Assembly: GCA_045595845.1 (NCBI GenBank)
Contig: JAZOBF010000014.1
Location: 1-49,784, forward strand
Length of the DNA stretch: 49,784 nucleotides
Direction: 5' to 3'
Source: RGIG3009 sp045595845
Lineage (GTDB): Bacteria; Bacillota; Clostridia; Oscillospirales; Acutalibacteraceae
The translations under genes were made by a program, and so were the position numbers. Shown piece after piece: positions 17,686 to 26,701 of the stretch. The notes beneath the pieces were generated by a model. That model searched no databases. It was not told where the DNA came from and was given only the letters and a program-made list of their open reading frames with translations. Each line of letters starts with the position of its first letter. Within the stretch, counting starts at the first letter, position 1.

Positions 17686-19008
17686 TTACTTTGCGGCACG
17701 CAATACATCTTTCGCCATGCGGATCGTCTGCACGATCGGGCGATGTGCCGGACATGAGAAAGTGCAACAACCGCATTCCATACAGGTCATGGTGCACAAT
17801 CGTTTGAGTTCGTCTGTGTTGCCGGCACGGTATGCCTTGGCAATGGCTGTCGGCAACAGATTCATCGGGCAGGCATCCACGCACCGCCCGCAACGGATAC
17901 AGGTTGTTGCCGCAATATCCGGAGCATCTTCTTCGGCCAATGCCAACAACGCGTTGTTCTGTTTTAAAACGGGCAGTTGGTCATCCATTAACGCAAGTCC
18001 CATCATCGGTCCGCCGAATAAGAGCTTGCGCACCGGCTTTTTGAGACCGACAAAACTGAGCACATCGCGAATCGGTGTGCCGATGACCACCCGTACATTC
18101 ATGGGTTTCTCCACCGCCGAGCCATCCACGGTCAACCGTTTTTTGATAAGCGGCATTCCCGTTTTGAGATACCGTGACAACACCGCAACCGATGTGACAT
18201 TCATAACGATACAATTCACATCGGCGGGCAAACCACCGGTGGGGATACGCCGACCGGTACAGGCGGCTATCAGCACCTTTTCGGCACCTTGCGGATACCG
18301 TGCGGGAAGCGGCTTGACCACCACGCGGTGTGAGGCGGTACTGACGCTGGACGCAATACGCGACAATTCGGCAATTGCAGCGGGTTTATTGCGTTCCACC
18401 GCGATAATCACCTGCTTGACACCCAAAAACTCCATCACCGTCTGCACACCGGACACGATATCCCATGAATTTTCCATACATTCACGGTAATCGGTCGTAA
18501 TGTATGGTTCGCATTCCGCCGCATTGATGATAATGGTATCAATCTCGCCTAAGTTTTTCGGATTGAGTTTGACATGCATCGGAAAACCGGCACCGCCGAG
18601 TCCGACCAAACCGCAAGCGCGTACCGCCGCAATAAACTCATCGAATGTATTGACAACCGGTGGCTGTACACTGCTGTGCAACCGCCCTTCTCCATCCGAC
18701 TCAATCTCCAACGCCATGGTGGTGCGGCCACCGGGCAACAGGATTTCTTTTGTACCGACAACGGTACCCGACACACCACTGTGGATGGGTGCGGAAATCG
18801 CCGCCTCGCTGTCTGCAACCACCTGTCCGACTTCCACCGTATCCCCCACCTTGACGGTCGGAATGCACGGCGCGCCCAAATGTTGCAAAAGCGGAACAAT
18901 AATGGTTTTCGGTGCGGGCATCTCTATGGTTTCGCTCGCTGCCGTATGTTTGCGGTGCGGCGGATGTACCCCGCCCCGCGTTTTGTGAATCAAAGTGGAC
19001 ATTGACAC
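17686..19008 (-). CDS. rnfC: Rnf complex subunit C
   Basis: Peripheral NADH-site subunit of Rnf, 440 residues. It begins with the RnfC barrel (GGVHPPHRK), followed by the NADH/FMN-binding Complex1-51K-like region (GLVGLGGAGFPMHVKL), a SLBB-like segment, and two 4Fe-4S motifs at about residues 370-381 (CIRCGRCVDACP) and 409-419 (CMECGCCTFSC). It follows the Gx transporter gene by 6 bp. Confidence 0.95.
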   Translation of the reverse strand: MSMSTLIHKTRGGVHPPHRKHTAASETIEMPAPKTIIVPLLQHLGAPCIPTVKVGDTVEVGQVVADSEAAISAPIHSGVSGTVVGTKEILLPGGRTTMALEIESDGEGRLHSSVQPPVVNTFDEFIAAVRACGLVGLGGAGFPMHVKLNPKNLGEIDTIIINAAECEPYITTDYRECMENSWDIVSGVQTVMEFLGVKQVIIAVERNKPAAIAELSRIASSVSTASHRVVVKPLPARYPQGAEKVLIAACTGRRIPTGGLPADVNCIVMNVTSVAVLSRYLKTGMPLIKKRLTVDGSAVEKPMNVRVVIGTPIRDVLSFVGLKKPVRKLLFGGPMMGLALMDDQLPVLKQNNALLALAEEDAPDIAATTCIRCGRCVDACPMNLLPTAIAKAYRAGNTDELKRLCTMTCMECGCCTFSCPAHRPIVQTIRMAKDVLRAAK

Positions 19009-19014
19009 GCTTTT

Positions 19015-19524
19015 TCATCCTTTCCTAAAGAATGTGATCTTGTTTAAATAGGGATCTGTCACATTCATAACCATTCCCGTTAAAAGGCCGGCGGGAATCG
19101 CCGACAACAACAGTAACGGCAAATAATACATCATAGCGGGGCCGAGTATGGCATAAGCCACAACCCATTGTCCTACATTGTGCATCACCGCACCCACGAT
19201 ACCCAATCCGACAAAGCTGAGCTTGTCCCGCAACAATCGGTGAATCACCGCCATAGCGAGTAACGCCAATAAACTGCCGACGGTACTCATGAGGCAGGCG
19301 ACCGGCCCGCGAAACAGGGCAAACGCCGCCTTTACGGCCATCACTCCCACGGCACAGGGGAACGAAAGGTTACACAACGCATACATAATGGTAATGTTGG
19401 CAAGTCCCAACCTCACGCCGGGAATCGGCAACGGCGGAAGCAGGCCCTCCAAAAACGACAGTACCACCGTCAAAGCCGACAATACGGCGGCAAGCATCAG
19501 CCGCTGTGTTCGTGTATGACTCAT
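19015..19524 (-). CDS. Gx transporter family membrane protein
   Basis: A 169-residue membrane protein with about five helices, from the family once called heptaprenyl diphosphate synthase component I and now Gx transporter. It resembles ECF-type S components: helix pairs and the segment PGVRLGLANI are visible. Such genes very often sit at the head of clostridial rnf operons, but the link to Rnf is unexplained. The start MSHTRTQ overlaps the preceding gene by 4 bp, which is why I do not use the longer upstream frame. Confidence 0.8.
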   Translation of the reverse strand: MSHTRTQRLMLAAVLSALTVVLSFLEGLLPPLPIPGVRLGLANITIMYALCNLSFPCAVGVMAVKAAFALFRGPVACLMSTVGSLLALLAMAVIHRLLRDKLSFVGLGIVGAVMHNVGQWVVAYAILGPAMMYYLPLLLLSAIPAGLLTGMVMNVTDPYLNKITFFRKG

Positions 19525-19895
19525 GCCGTCACCCCATCCACCGACTGCGAATCGCCCTGTACGCGCACGCTCACACCCGCCGGCACGCAAGCCGCGGTCT
19601 GCCCGTTTTGAGACAACCAACCGCACTGTACGCACACCTGATCGGGACAGTCGCTATGCGCCACCCGCACACGGCCGTCACAAATTTCCACCGTCAGCAC
19701 GATACCGCTGTTTCCGTTCACGGTCACAACCGTATCCTGTGACAACGAATAGCGTTGTTCTCCCGCCGATGTCAGGATCACGACCGTGTGTCCGTTGTCG
19801 CGGGGGCGCATAATCTGCCAACAGCACAAAGCCGCGAGAAGCAGAGCAACCATGAGAACGATATAATCCCCGCGACGCAACCGCATACCGTTCAT
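19521..19895 (-). CDS. NusG domain II-containing membrane-anchored protein
   Basis: A 124-residue protein with one N-terminal membrane helix (about residues 10-27) and an exported NusG domain II-like beta domain. A cysteine pair occurs in DCPDQVCVQCGW, a family signature. It is the first gene of the rnf operon and couples to the Gx gene by a 4-bp overlap. The start at 19895 has GGAGAGGAG upstream. The family is widespread next to rnf and Gx genes; its function is unknown. Confidence 0.82.
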   Translation of the reverse strand: MNGMRLRRGDYIVLMVALLLAALCCWQIMRPRDNGHTVVILTSAGEQRYSLSQDTVVTVNGNSGIVLTVEICDGRVRVAHSDCPDQVCVQCGWLSQNGQTAACVPAGVSVRVQGDSQSVDGVTA

Positions 19896-19929
19896 GTGTT
19901 CTCTCCTCTCCGTGTGCCATAACAGTCCC

Positions 19930-19958
19930 AGTATACTATTTTTTCGGTGAAAACGCAA
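19930..19958 (-). promoter_or_regulatory. Promoter of the rnf operon
   Basis: TTGCGT (19953-19958), 17 bp, TATACT (19930-19935) on the minus strand, about 35 bp before the NusG-II start. No other promoter of similar quality was seen within the tightly packed operon. Confidence 0.65.
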
Positions 19959-19967
19959 GAATTGTTA

Positions 19968-20870
19968 TTATATTAACAAGGAAATCACCAACAATTCCCT
20001 TGCTTTTTCATATATTGCCTCAAATTCGTCAAGCGGCAACGGGTTTTCCCCTTTTCCGAGCTCCACCGTAAATCCCGGTCTGCCGTATGTTTCAATAAAC
20101 CAATCCTTAAATCCCCCGTGTGACGCAAGCCCGCTCGGCGAGGCAACCGTATACCCTGAAGCCGCCGCCATGACCGTCGCCATAAACCGTGAAGCGGGCG
20201 GTGTACGCTCCTTGTACTGCCAGTATATCTCTTCGCCCTGACTATGCAACGCTATCACATGGCGAAACGCCATGCTGTCACACAAGTGTGTCAACGCTTG
20301 TGTTTCCGGTTCGCTTTCGGGATACGGTCCTCCCCATTGCCGTGCACAGGGCCCCACGATACCGCTTGCGCGTTCTGCCTGTTGCAATTCGGTAAAACCT
20401 GCGTTAAAATTATGATTGATGTCCACCCCGCGCGCATTGGCTTGCCAGCGTCCGTGTATATCACCGCCGGCTTTGCGCACCATATCGGCGTAGTTTCCGG
20501 CACTTTGGGCACCATGTACGGCAATTTGCACACCGTCGGGGTTGACAAGCGGCACCCATACCACCCTATAATCGCGCAAAGCGCGTCGCATATCCCAACC
20601 GGCAAGCAATTTCCCGCTGTGCAAAGACTCCCCAATCTCTTCGCACAATCGCAAGCACACAAGGGCGGTCATCCATTCCTGTCCGTGAAATGCCGCCGCC
20701 ATCAGCACGCTTTGTGTCCCGTTGCCCAGTGTCAAACTGTAAATCGGGCGTCCCAACATACTCGAACCGATGGGCGCGGTCCCGAAAAACGGATACCGTG
20801 CGCACAAGCCGACCAGCAACTGACCGACTGCACCGTGATCTGTAATCTGTGGTTGTGTCAGCCATTCCAT
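19968..20870 (-). CDS. M14 family zinc carboxypeptidase
   Basis: A 300-residue M14 metallopeptidase of the gamma-D-glutamyl-L-diamino acid peptidase kind. Zinc ligands His62 and Glu65 are in AAFHGQEWM, the third ligand is His in VIALHSQGEEIYW, and the catalytic Glu is in FTVELGKG. Bacterial members cut cell-wall peptides. No signal peptide is visible, so it may act on recycled muropeptides in the cytoplasm. The start is at MEWLTQP. It is divergent from the NUDIX gene, 50 bp away. Confidence 0.87.
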   Translation of the reverse strand: MEWLTQPQITDHGAVGQLLVGLCARYPFFGTAPIGSSMLGRPIYSLTLGNGTQSVLMAAAFHGQEWMTALVCLRLCEEIGESLHSGKLLAGWDMRRALRDYRVVWVPLVNPDGVQIAVHGAQSAGNYADMVRKAGGDIHGRWQANARGVDINHNFNAGFTELQQAERASGIVGPCARQWGGPYPESEPETQALTHLCDSMAFRHVIALHSQGEEIYWQYKERTPPASRFMATVMAAASGYTVASPSGLASHGGFKDWFIETYGRPGFTVELGKGENPLPLDEFEAIYEKARELLVISLLI

Positions 20871-20920
20871 TTCCTCGCCCCCCCTTGTTATCCTAATATT
20901 ATGAAAAAGGAGTATCCGAT

Positions 20921-21454
20921 ATGAATCTGTGTGAAACAACTGCGGCACAGGATGTGCGGTTCCGCGGTCATATTATTAACCTGCGTGTCGATGACGCAAT
21001 CCTCCCCAACGGCAAACACGCCACGCGCGAGGTCGTCGAGCATCCGGGCGGGGTGTGCGTCGCGGCGCTCACCGATGAAAATGAACTGTTATTTGTACGG
21101 CAATTCCGCTATCCGTACGGTGAAGTGCTGTTGGAACTGCCCGCCGGCAAGCTGGATCGAAACGGCGAAGACCCGCTCTCTGCCGGTCAGCGTGAACTGC
21201 GCGAAGAGACCGGCGCCACCGCCGCCGTATACCGTTCACTCGGCAAGTTATACCCCTCCCCCGGCTACTGTGACGAAATCATCCATCTCTATTTAGCACA
21301 AGGCCTGACATTCGGTGACAGTGCCCCTGACGAAGATGAATTTTTGGAATGTGAGCGTATCCCGTTGGAACGCGCGGTGGAAATGGTACTCCACAATGAA
21401 ATTGCCGATGCCAAAACACAAGTAGCCATCTTAAAAACAGCAGCACTTCTGTGA
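20921..21454 (+). CDS. NUDIX hydrolase, ADP-ribose pyrophosphatase type
   Basis: A 177-residue NUDIX enzyme. The box G-x5-E-x7-REUxEExGU is present, with AGQRELREETGAT as its core and LPAGKLD just before. The layout (PGGV, LELPAGK, YPSPGYCDE) matches ADP-ribose/ADP-sugar pyrophosphatases, which hydrolyse ADP-ribose to AMP and ribose 5-phosphate. AAGGAG lies upstream of the ATG and a terminator follows directly. Confidence 0.9.
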   Translation: MNLCETTAAQDVRFRGHIINLRVDDAILPNGKHATREVVEHPGGVCVAALTDENELLFVRQFRYPYGEVLLELPAGKLDRNGEDPLSAGQRELREETGATAAVYRSLGKLYPSPGYCDEIIHLYLAQGLTFGDSAPDEDEFLECERIPLERAVEMVLHNEIADAKTQVAILKTAALL

Positions 21455-21465
21455 CTTAAGACAAC

Positions 21466-21500
21466 AACCGCCTATCGAAGCTCGGTAGGCGGTTTTTCTT
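21466..21500 (+). terminator. Terminator of the NUDIX gene
   Basis: ACCGCCTA pairs with TAGGCGGT, with an inner CGA/TCG pairing, followed by TTTTT. Confidence 0.88.
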
Positions 21501-21550
21501 CTATCCCTCCCGCTTTACTCATACAGTAAACTGTGAGGAGCTGATATACG

Positions 21551-22933
21551 GTGTTGGATATTGCCATCGTGGTTGTATATCTCATGTTACTGGTAGGAAT
21601 CGGGTTGCGTGGCGGCAGTCAAGTGAAAAACGCCGCCGATTTCACCGCATCCGATAAGCAGTACGGAACCTTTGTCATATTCGCCACTCTGTCTGCCTCT
21701 TTCATCGGAGGCGGGTATTCCTCAGGGAATGCTGCGGCCGCATTTGAACGAGGCATCGGTACCGCCCTAACTCTGTTTGGCTTCGGCATCGGTATGATCC
21801 TGACGGGAAAATATCTGGTACCGGGCGTTTACCGTTTCCCCAAAGCCAAAACCGTCGGCGGTGTCATGGGGGCCGCCTACGGGGACACCGCCCGCACCTT
21901 TACGGGTGTGTTTTCCTTTTTGTGTTGTGCAGGTGTCATCGGCGCACAAATGGAATCCATTGGACTTGTATTTCATTCTCTTCTCGGTGTTTCCGAAACG
22001 GTCGGCACGCTTATCGGCTGCTCCATTGTGATGATCTACACCACCTTCGGAGGACTCGGCTCGGTTATCTTCGCGGACATGCTGCAATTTCTTCTGCTCG
22101 CCGTCGGCATGCCGCTGTTATTCATTTTAAGCGCCGTCAAAACAGGCGGTATTCCCCAACTAATCACCCGTTTACCGACAGAACTGCTCTCCCCTTTCAG
22201 CCATCTGTCCTTGCCCGCATTTTTTTCTCTGTTTTTTTCCATGATGTGCGGCGAGGCATTGGCGCCGCCGTACATGCAACGCTTGCTCATCGGTAAAAAC
22301 CCGCAATCGACGGCGCGGGGAACGATATTCAGCGGTCTGTTTTCTCTGCCTTTCTTTTTGGTGACGGCGGGAGTGGGACTCGCCGCGCGCGCCCTGCAAG
22401 TCACCGACAATCCCGCGTCCGCCATGCCCGATTTAATTTTGACGATTCTGCCCATCGGCTTGCGTGGTATCCTTATGGCAGCGATGGTCTCCATCATCCT
22501 CTCTGCCGCAGACGGCTTCTTAAACGGCGCAACCGTCAGCTTGGTGTGTGATACCATTTTACCGCGGCATCCTCATCTGTCTGACCGCACCCAGCTTCGC
22601 CTGTTGCGAAGCGTCAATCTTCTGACAGGTATCGCAGCGGTTGTTGTCTCGTTCTGCGTGCCGAATGTCTTTTCCATTCTATTGCTCGCCTATTCGTTTT
22701 GGAGTCCCGTCATTTTGGTACCGCTTGCCGCCGCCTTACTCGGCATCAAAGCAAGCAGTCGCGTATTTCTGCTCAGTGCGGGAACGGGTTTCCTTTCCTG
22801 TCTGTTGTGGAACCTCGTACTTTCACAACCGTTCGGCATCGACGGCAGTATCATCGGTGTTGTTACCAATCTTGCCGTTTTTACACTTTGTCGAGCAAAG
22901 CGACCGCGGCTTGTCATTTGGATTAATAAATAA
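21551..22933 (+). CDS. Sodium:solute symporter family protein
   Basis: A 460-residue secondary transporter of the SSS family with about 13 helices. The N-terminal RGGSQVKNAADFTASDKQYG segment, broken here as GGSQVKNAADF and FIGGGYSSGNA, is typical of the family. It starts with GTG, with GAGGAG a little far upstream. The solute is not evident from neighbours (a NUDIX enzyme and glycogen phosphorylase). Confidence 0.85.
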   Translation: MLDIAIVVVYLMLLVGIGLRGGSQVKNAADFTASDKQYGTFVIFATLSASFIGGGYSSGNAAAAFERGIGTALTLFGFGIGMILTGKYLVPGVYRFPKAKTVGGVMGAAYGDTARTFTGVFSFLCCAGVIGAQMESIGLVFHSLLGVSETVGTLIGCSIVMIYTTFGGLGSVIFADMLQFLLLAVGMPLLFILSAVKTGGIPQLITRLPTELLSPFSHLSLPAFFSLFFSMMCGEALAPPYMQRLLIGKNPQSTARGTIFSGLFSLPFFLVTAGVGLAARALQVTDNPASAMPDLILTILPIGLRGILMAAMVSIILSAADGFLNGATVSLVCDTILPRHPHLSDRTQLRLLRSVNLLTGIAAVVVSFCVPNVFSILLLAYSFWSPVILVPLAAALLGIKASSRVFLLSAGTGFLSCLLWNLVLSQPFGIDGSIIGVVTNLAVFTLCRAKRPRLVIWINK

Positions 22934-22966
22934 AAAAACAGGGTGGCAGAGCCACCCTGTTTTTTA
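22932..22966. terminator. Bidirectional terminator
   Basis: ACAGGGTGGC pairs with GCCACCCTGT around a 4-nt loop, flanked by A- and T-tracts. It separates the converging symporter and glycogen phosphorylase genes. Confidence 0.92.
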
Positions 22967-25399
22967 TCATGTAAGCGGTCTGCCGCTCCAAATGTTTTCG
23001 GAATAATCCCGAATAGAACGATCGGACGAGAACTTGCCGCTGCACGCGGTATTGAGCAACGCCATGCGTCCCCAGGTATCGCGGTCGCGGTACACCTCTC
23101 CCGATAGTTTTTGTGCCGCACAATAGGCATCGAAATCGGCCAGCACCATGTACGGATCGCGGTCAACAAGTGAGCGTGCCACTTCCCCGTAGGTATAACC
23201 GCCAACCCCCTTGTTCATAAACGCAACGGCACGCTGTATACGGGGGTCGGCATTATGATACTCCTCCGGATGGTAGCCGAACCGTTGCCGTTCTTTCACC
23301 TCTTGTTCGTTCATACCGAAAATGAACATATTCTCCGCGCCGACCTGTTCACAGATTTCCACATTCGCACCGTCCATGGTACCGAGTGTGACAGCACCGT
23401 TCATCATCAGTTTCATGTTTCCCGTACCGCTCGCCTCGGTTCCGGCGAGCGAGATTTGTTCACTGATATCCGCCGCCGGCATCAGTAATTCGGCCAAAGT
23501 AACACGATAATCCTCTAAATAAACCACTTTTAGTTTATCGCGCACAGCGGGGTCTTTATCAATCTCTTCCGACAGTTTACAAATAAAGCGGATAATTTCT
23601 TTTGCAAGGAAATATCCCGGTGCGGATTTCGCACCGAAAATATACGTGCGCGGCTGAATATCCAACGAGGGATTATCTTTCAGCTCCAAGTATGTGTGCA
23701 AGATGTGCAAGGCATTCAGATGTTGACGCTTGTACTCATGTAACCGCTTAACCTGCACATCGAACAATGAATCCGGGTCTACCGAAACGCCGCTCTGCCG
23801 CTTGATATACTCCGTGAGTCGCACTTTATTTTCGCGTTTGACGGCAAGGAACTCTGCCCGCGCGGCGGCATCATCGGCAAACGGTTTGAGCTTTTCAAGT
23901 TCGGCGGCGTTCAAAACAAACCCGTCGCCAATCTGCCGTTTAATAAAGTCGGTCAGTTTGGGATTGGCTTGGCACAACCAACGACGGTGCGCAATACCGT
24001 TGGTAACATTCGTAAATTTTTGCGGCATGACGGTGTAGGCATCATGAAACACGGTTTCTTTCAAAATTTCACTGTGAATCTTCGCCACACCGTTCACCGC
24101 ATGGGAAACGGCAACGCACAGATTCGCCATTCTCACCACGCCGTAGCTGATAATCGCCATCCGGCTGACCTTTTCCGTATCACCGCCCGTTGCCTCCATC
24201 ATCGCCGCACCGAAACGGTTGTTGATTTCACAGACGATTTGATAGATGCGCGGCAAGCGTTGACGGAACAAGTCCTCGGGCCAACATTCGAGCGCCTCTT
24301 TCATGACGGTGTGATTGGTATACGCCACGGTACGGCAAACGATATCATACGCGCGCTCCCAGGTATAGCCGCACTCATCAAGCATAATGCGCATAAGCTC
24401 GGGAATCGCCAGCGTCGGATGGGTATCGTTGATGTGAATGGCCGCCATCTCAGGCAAATTATCCAGCGTGCCGAACTGTTCCAAGTGTCGCTGTACGATA
24501 TCCTGTACCGAAGCGGAAGCGAGAAAATATTGTTGCGACAACCGCAAGGATTTTCCTTCTCGGTGATTGTCGGCGGGATACAAAACCTGCGTAATCACCT
24601 CGGCCATGGCTTTTTGCTCCATGGCACGCATATATTCTCCTTGGTTAAACAAGGACATATCCATGCCGGGAGCGGTTGCTTTCCAAAGGCGCAAGGTGGA
24701 AATGGCTTTGCCGTCCTTGCCCGCCACCATCATATCGTACGCTTGTGCCAGAACAACGGTTGCATTCTCATGCTCAATGTGATGGTATTCATTATCCCAC
24801 CACTCGCGCACATACCCGTCAAACTTGACTTGCTTGGTCAGCTCGGGACGCGGCAATAACCAACACTCCCCGCCCGGCAACCAAAAGTCGGGGAGTTCCG
24901 TCTGCCAACCGTCCGCCAACTTCTGACGAAAGATGCCGCATTCATACAACAACGAATACCCGATAGCGGGAATGGAAGCGGTTGCCAACCCATCCAAGAA
25001 GCAAGCCGCCAACCGACCAAGCCCGCCGTTTCCGAGACCTGCATCGGGCTCAAGTTCGTAAAGCGCTTTGGGATTCACACCGTAGTCCGCAAGAACGGAT
25101 TCTGCGGCCTCGGTCAAATTCAAATTAAACAGAGTGTTCTTCAGCGAACGCCCCATCAAAAACTCCATACACAGGTAATAGACCTGCTTTGCCTGTTGTT
25201 TATGTGCTTTGGAAATATATTGCACGCGCGACGCCCGCATACGCCCCCGTAATACCAGCGCCAACGCTTGATAAAAATGCTCATTGGTTGCCTGCTCAGG
25301 TGTGACCGAAAACGCAGTCATTAACGTTTCCGTCAACTCTCGGCGCAAGGTTTCCTTTACGGTGGAATGCGCGTTGCTCGTCTTGTTTGCCGCAGCCAT
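22967..25399 (-). CDS. glgP: Glycogen/starch/alpha-glucan phosphorylase
   Basis: Releases glucose 1-phosphate from alpha-1,4-glucans using phosphate and pyridoxal phosphate. The protein is 810 residues, the family norm. The cofactor-binding lysine is Lys663 in EASGTGNMKLMMNG, and the N-terminal blocks LMGRSLKNTL, DAGLGNGGLGRLAACFLD and NDTHPTLAIPELMR are conserved. The start at 25399 follows AAGGAG by 7 nt; the longer upstream frame has no ribosome site. It is a single gene, and no glgA/B/C genes are in the window. Confidence 0.96.
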   Translation of the reverse strand: MAAANKTSNAHSTVKETLRRELTETLMTAFSVTPEQATNEHFYQALALVLRGRMRASRVQYISKAHKQQAKQVYYLCMEFLMGRSLKNTLFNLNLTEAAESVLADYGVNPKALYELEPDAGLGNGGLGRLAACFLDGLATASIPAIGYSLLYECGIFRQKLADGWQTELPDFWLPGGECWLLPRPELTKQVKFDGYVREWWDNEYHHIEHENATVVLAQAYDMMVAGKDGKAISTLRLWKATAPGMDMSLFNQGEYMRAMEQKAMAEVITQVLYPADNHREGKSLRLSQQYFLASASVQDIVQRHLEQFGTLDNLPEMAAIHINDTHPTLAIPELMRIMLDECGYTWERAYDIVCRTVAYTNHTVMKEALECWPEDLFRQRLPRIYQIVCEINNRFGAAMMEATGGDTEKVSRMAIISYGVVRMANLCVAVSHAVNGVAKIHSEILKETVFHDAYTVMPQKFTNVTNGIAHRRWLCQANPKLTDFIKRQIGDGFVLNAAELEKLKPFADDAAARAEFLAVKRENKVRLTEYIKRQSGVSVDPDSLFDVQVKRLHEYKRQHLNALHILHTYLELKDNPSLDIQPRTYIFGAKSAPGYFLAKEIIRFICKLSEEIDKDPAVRDKLKVVYLEDYRVTLAELLMPAADISEQISLAGTEASGTGNMKLMMNGAVTLGTMDGANVEICEQVGAENMFIFGMNEQEVKERQRFGYHPEEYHNADPRIQRAVAFMNKGVGGYTYGEVARSLVDRDPYMVLADFDAYCAAQKLSGEVYRDRDTWGRMALLNTACSGKFSSDRSIRDYSENIWSGRPLT

Positions 25400-25439
25400 G
25401 ACAAAACTCCTTTTCTCATAATGAAAAATGCCTGCTACC

Positions 25440-25468
25440 AGTATATACGAGAACCGAAATATTTGCAA
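25440..25468 (-). promoter_or_regulatory. Promoter of glgP
   Basis: TTGCAA (25463-25468), 17 bp, TATACT (25440-25445) on the minus strand. Confidence 0.62.
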
Positions 25469-25576
25469 GTATTATTCATAATAACCAATAAAACCCTGTT
25501 TTTATGACTATTCATTCCATTTGGTTGGTTGTTTCGCATAAAAAAACGCTGTTTTTAGGTTGTAATACGCCGTTGC

Positions 25577-25606
25577 TTGACATGTCACGCACTCGTGCAG
25601 TAAAAT
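25577..25606 (+). promoter_or_regulatory. Promoter of trmL
   Basis: TTGACA (25577-25582), 18 bp, TAAAAT (25601-25606), about 25 bp before the start codon. Confidence 0.6.
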
Positions 25607-25631
25607 AGAAACCGAAACGGAGGGATTCTCT

Positions 25632-26126
25632 ATGCCGCAACTGAACATTGTACTGGTCGAACCGGAAATTCCGCAAAACACCGGCAACATCAGCCGCACC
25701 TGTGCCGCCACCGGCAGCCGTCTGCACATCGTTAAACCGATGGGTTTTACCATTGACGATAAAAAGCTCAAGCGTGCGGGCTTGGATTACTGGCATTTGC
25801 TCGACATCACCTATTATGAAAACTTGGCTGAATTTTTCGAGAAAAACAAAGGGCCGTTTTTTTACTTTACCACCAAAGGCACACACATTTATTCGGATGT
25901 AGCGTATCCGGACGGCGCATATCTGGTGTTTGGTAAAGAAACCGCCGGCCTGCCTGAGGAACTGTTACGCGACCATCCCGAAGCGTGCGTTCGCCTGCCG
26001 ATGCTCAACGACGATGCGGCGCGCTCGCTGAATTTATCCAACACCGTCGCTGTCGGCGTATACGAAGTCCTGCGTCAATGGGGCTTTCCAAGCTTGCGCA
26101 CTGCCGGCCACTTAACAAAATATTGA
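25632..26126 (+). CDS. trmL: tRNA (cytidine/uridine-34-2'-O)-methyltransferase
   Basis: SPOUT-class methyltransferase that methylates the ribose of the wobble base in tRNA-Leu species. The length of 164 residues is typical. The motifs are present: NIVLVEPEIPQNTGNISRTCAAT at the N-terminus (core PEIPQNTGN), LVFGKETAGLPEELL, and the knot segment LNLSNTVAVGVYEVLRQ. The start follows GGAGG. It is the last host gene before the mobile element. Confidence 0.95.
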   Translation: MPQLNIVLVEPEIPQNTGNISRTCAATGSRLHIVKPMGFTIDDKKLKRAGLDYWHLLDITYYENLAEFFEKNKGPFFYFTTKGTHIYSDVAYPDGAYLVFGKETAGLPEELLRDHPEACVRLPMLNDDAARSLNLSNTVAVGVYEVLRQWGFPSLRTAGHLTKY

Positions 26127-26170
26127 CAAAAAAGGATACCGCCCTTTCGAATCTCTAACTCTCGTTTGCA

Positions 26171-26210
26171 AAAAAAGAAGAGGCACTGACCTTTTGGTCA
26201 CTACCTCTTC
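26171..26210 (-). terminator. Terminator of the split tRNA-Ser gene
   Basis: GAAGAGG...GACC pairs with GGTC...CCTCTTC with a T-loop, followed on the minus strand by TTTTTTT. It lies just 3' of the tRNA-Ser CCA end and is the original tRNA terminator. Confidence 0.85.
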
Positions 26211-26212
26211 TT

Positions 26213-26266
26213 TGGCGGAGAGTTAGGGATTCGAACCCTAGGTACTTTCGTACACAGCATTTCGAG
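26213..26266 (-). pseudogene. 3' half of host tRNA-Ser(CGA), left attachment site
   Basis: Minus strand from the anticodon loop CTCGAAA onward: anticodon-stem 3' strand TGCTG, variable arm GTAC-GAAA-GTAC, T-arm TAGGG-TTCGAAT-CCCTA, acceptor ACTCTCC, then GCCA. The sequence upstream of the loop is foreign and cannot pair with TGCTG. The missing 5' half is at 42051-42089. The 7-bp TTTCGAG at 26260-26266 is the shared core. GGAGAG at 26294-26299 could pair with the acceptor strand, but D and anticodon stems do not form. Confidence 0.88.
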
Positions 26267-26443
26267 CAAAAGGCAATATCTACCGCACCGCCCCTCTCCG
26301 TCCCTGAATTTTATAATATGTCCACACATTCTGCGAGATTTTGAAAAACATCTGAATTTTTGCGAGAAATTTGCGAGATAGATGCGAGAAATCATTAAAA
26401 CCTTTGTGTATTCTCGGGCAAAGAAAACACAAGGAGAATTAAA

Positions 26444-26701
26444 ATGAACCAAGAAAAACAAAGACAAGCTTATGAAAAGATGCTCAAGAAATGCCCCGAT
26501 ATCTTAACGCCGATGAAAGCGAACCGATGGTCGCCCGTCGGTAAGAATACAATCTACACCGCACTCAAAAACGGTGAGATTGAATCCTATACCTACAAAG
26601 GCGGTTACATCTTCACTAAGGACGCCTTCATTGATTACCTCGTCAAGACCGCAAACGATAAAGGCAGAGGTTATACAATCCGAGGTGGTAAGAAATGTTG
26701 A
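26444..26701 (+). CDS. Small HTH (excisionase-like) protein
   Basis: An 85-residue protein with a MerR/excisionase-like winged helix: the segment VGKNTIYTALKNGEIESYTY is followed by a strand and FTKDAFIDYLVK. The start has AAGGAG and the gene overlaps the next by 7 bp. It is similar in pattern to the protein at 40270-40584 next to the integrase. It could be a second directionality factor or a regulator of element genes. Confidence 0.7.
   Translation: MNQEKQRQAYEKMLKKCPDILTPMKANRWSPVGKNTIYTALKNGEIESYTYKGGYIFTKDAFIDYLVKTANDKGRGYTIRGGKKC

Noticed and set aside
26213..26299. A complete tRNA-Ser at the left end of the element
   Set aside because: The 3' half is sound and GGAGAG could pair with the acceptor, but the element-side bases TTTTG do not pair with TGCTG in the anticodon stem and the D-arm is poor. 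It is a split host tRNA, not a working gene.
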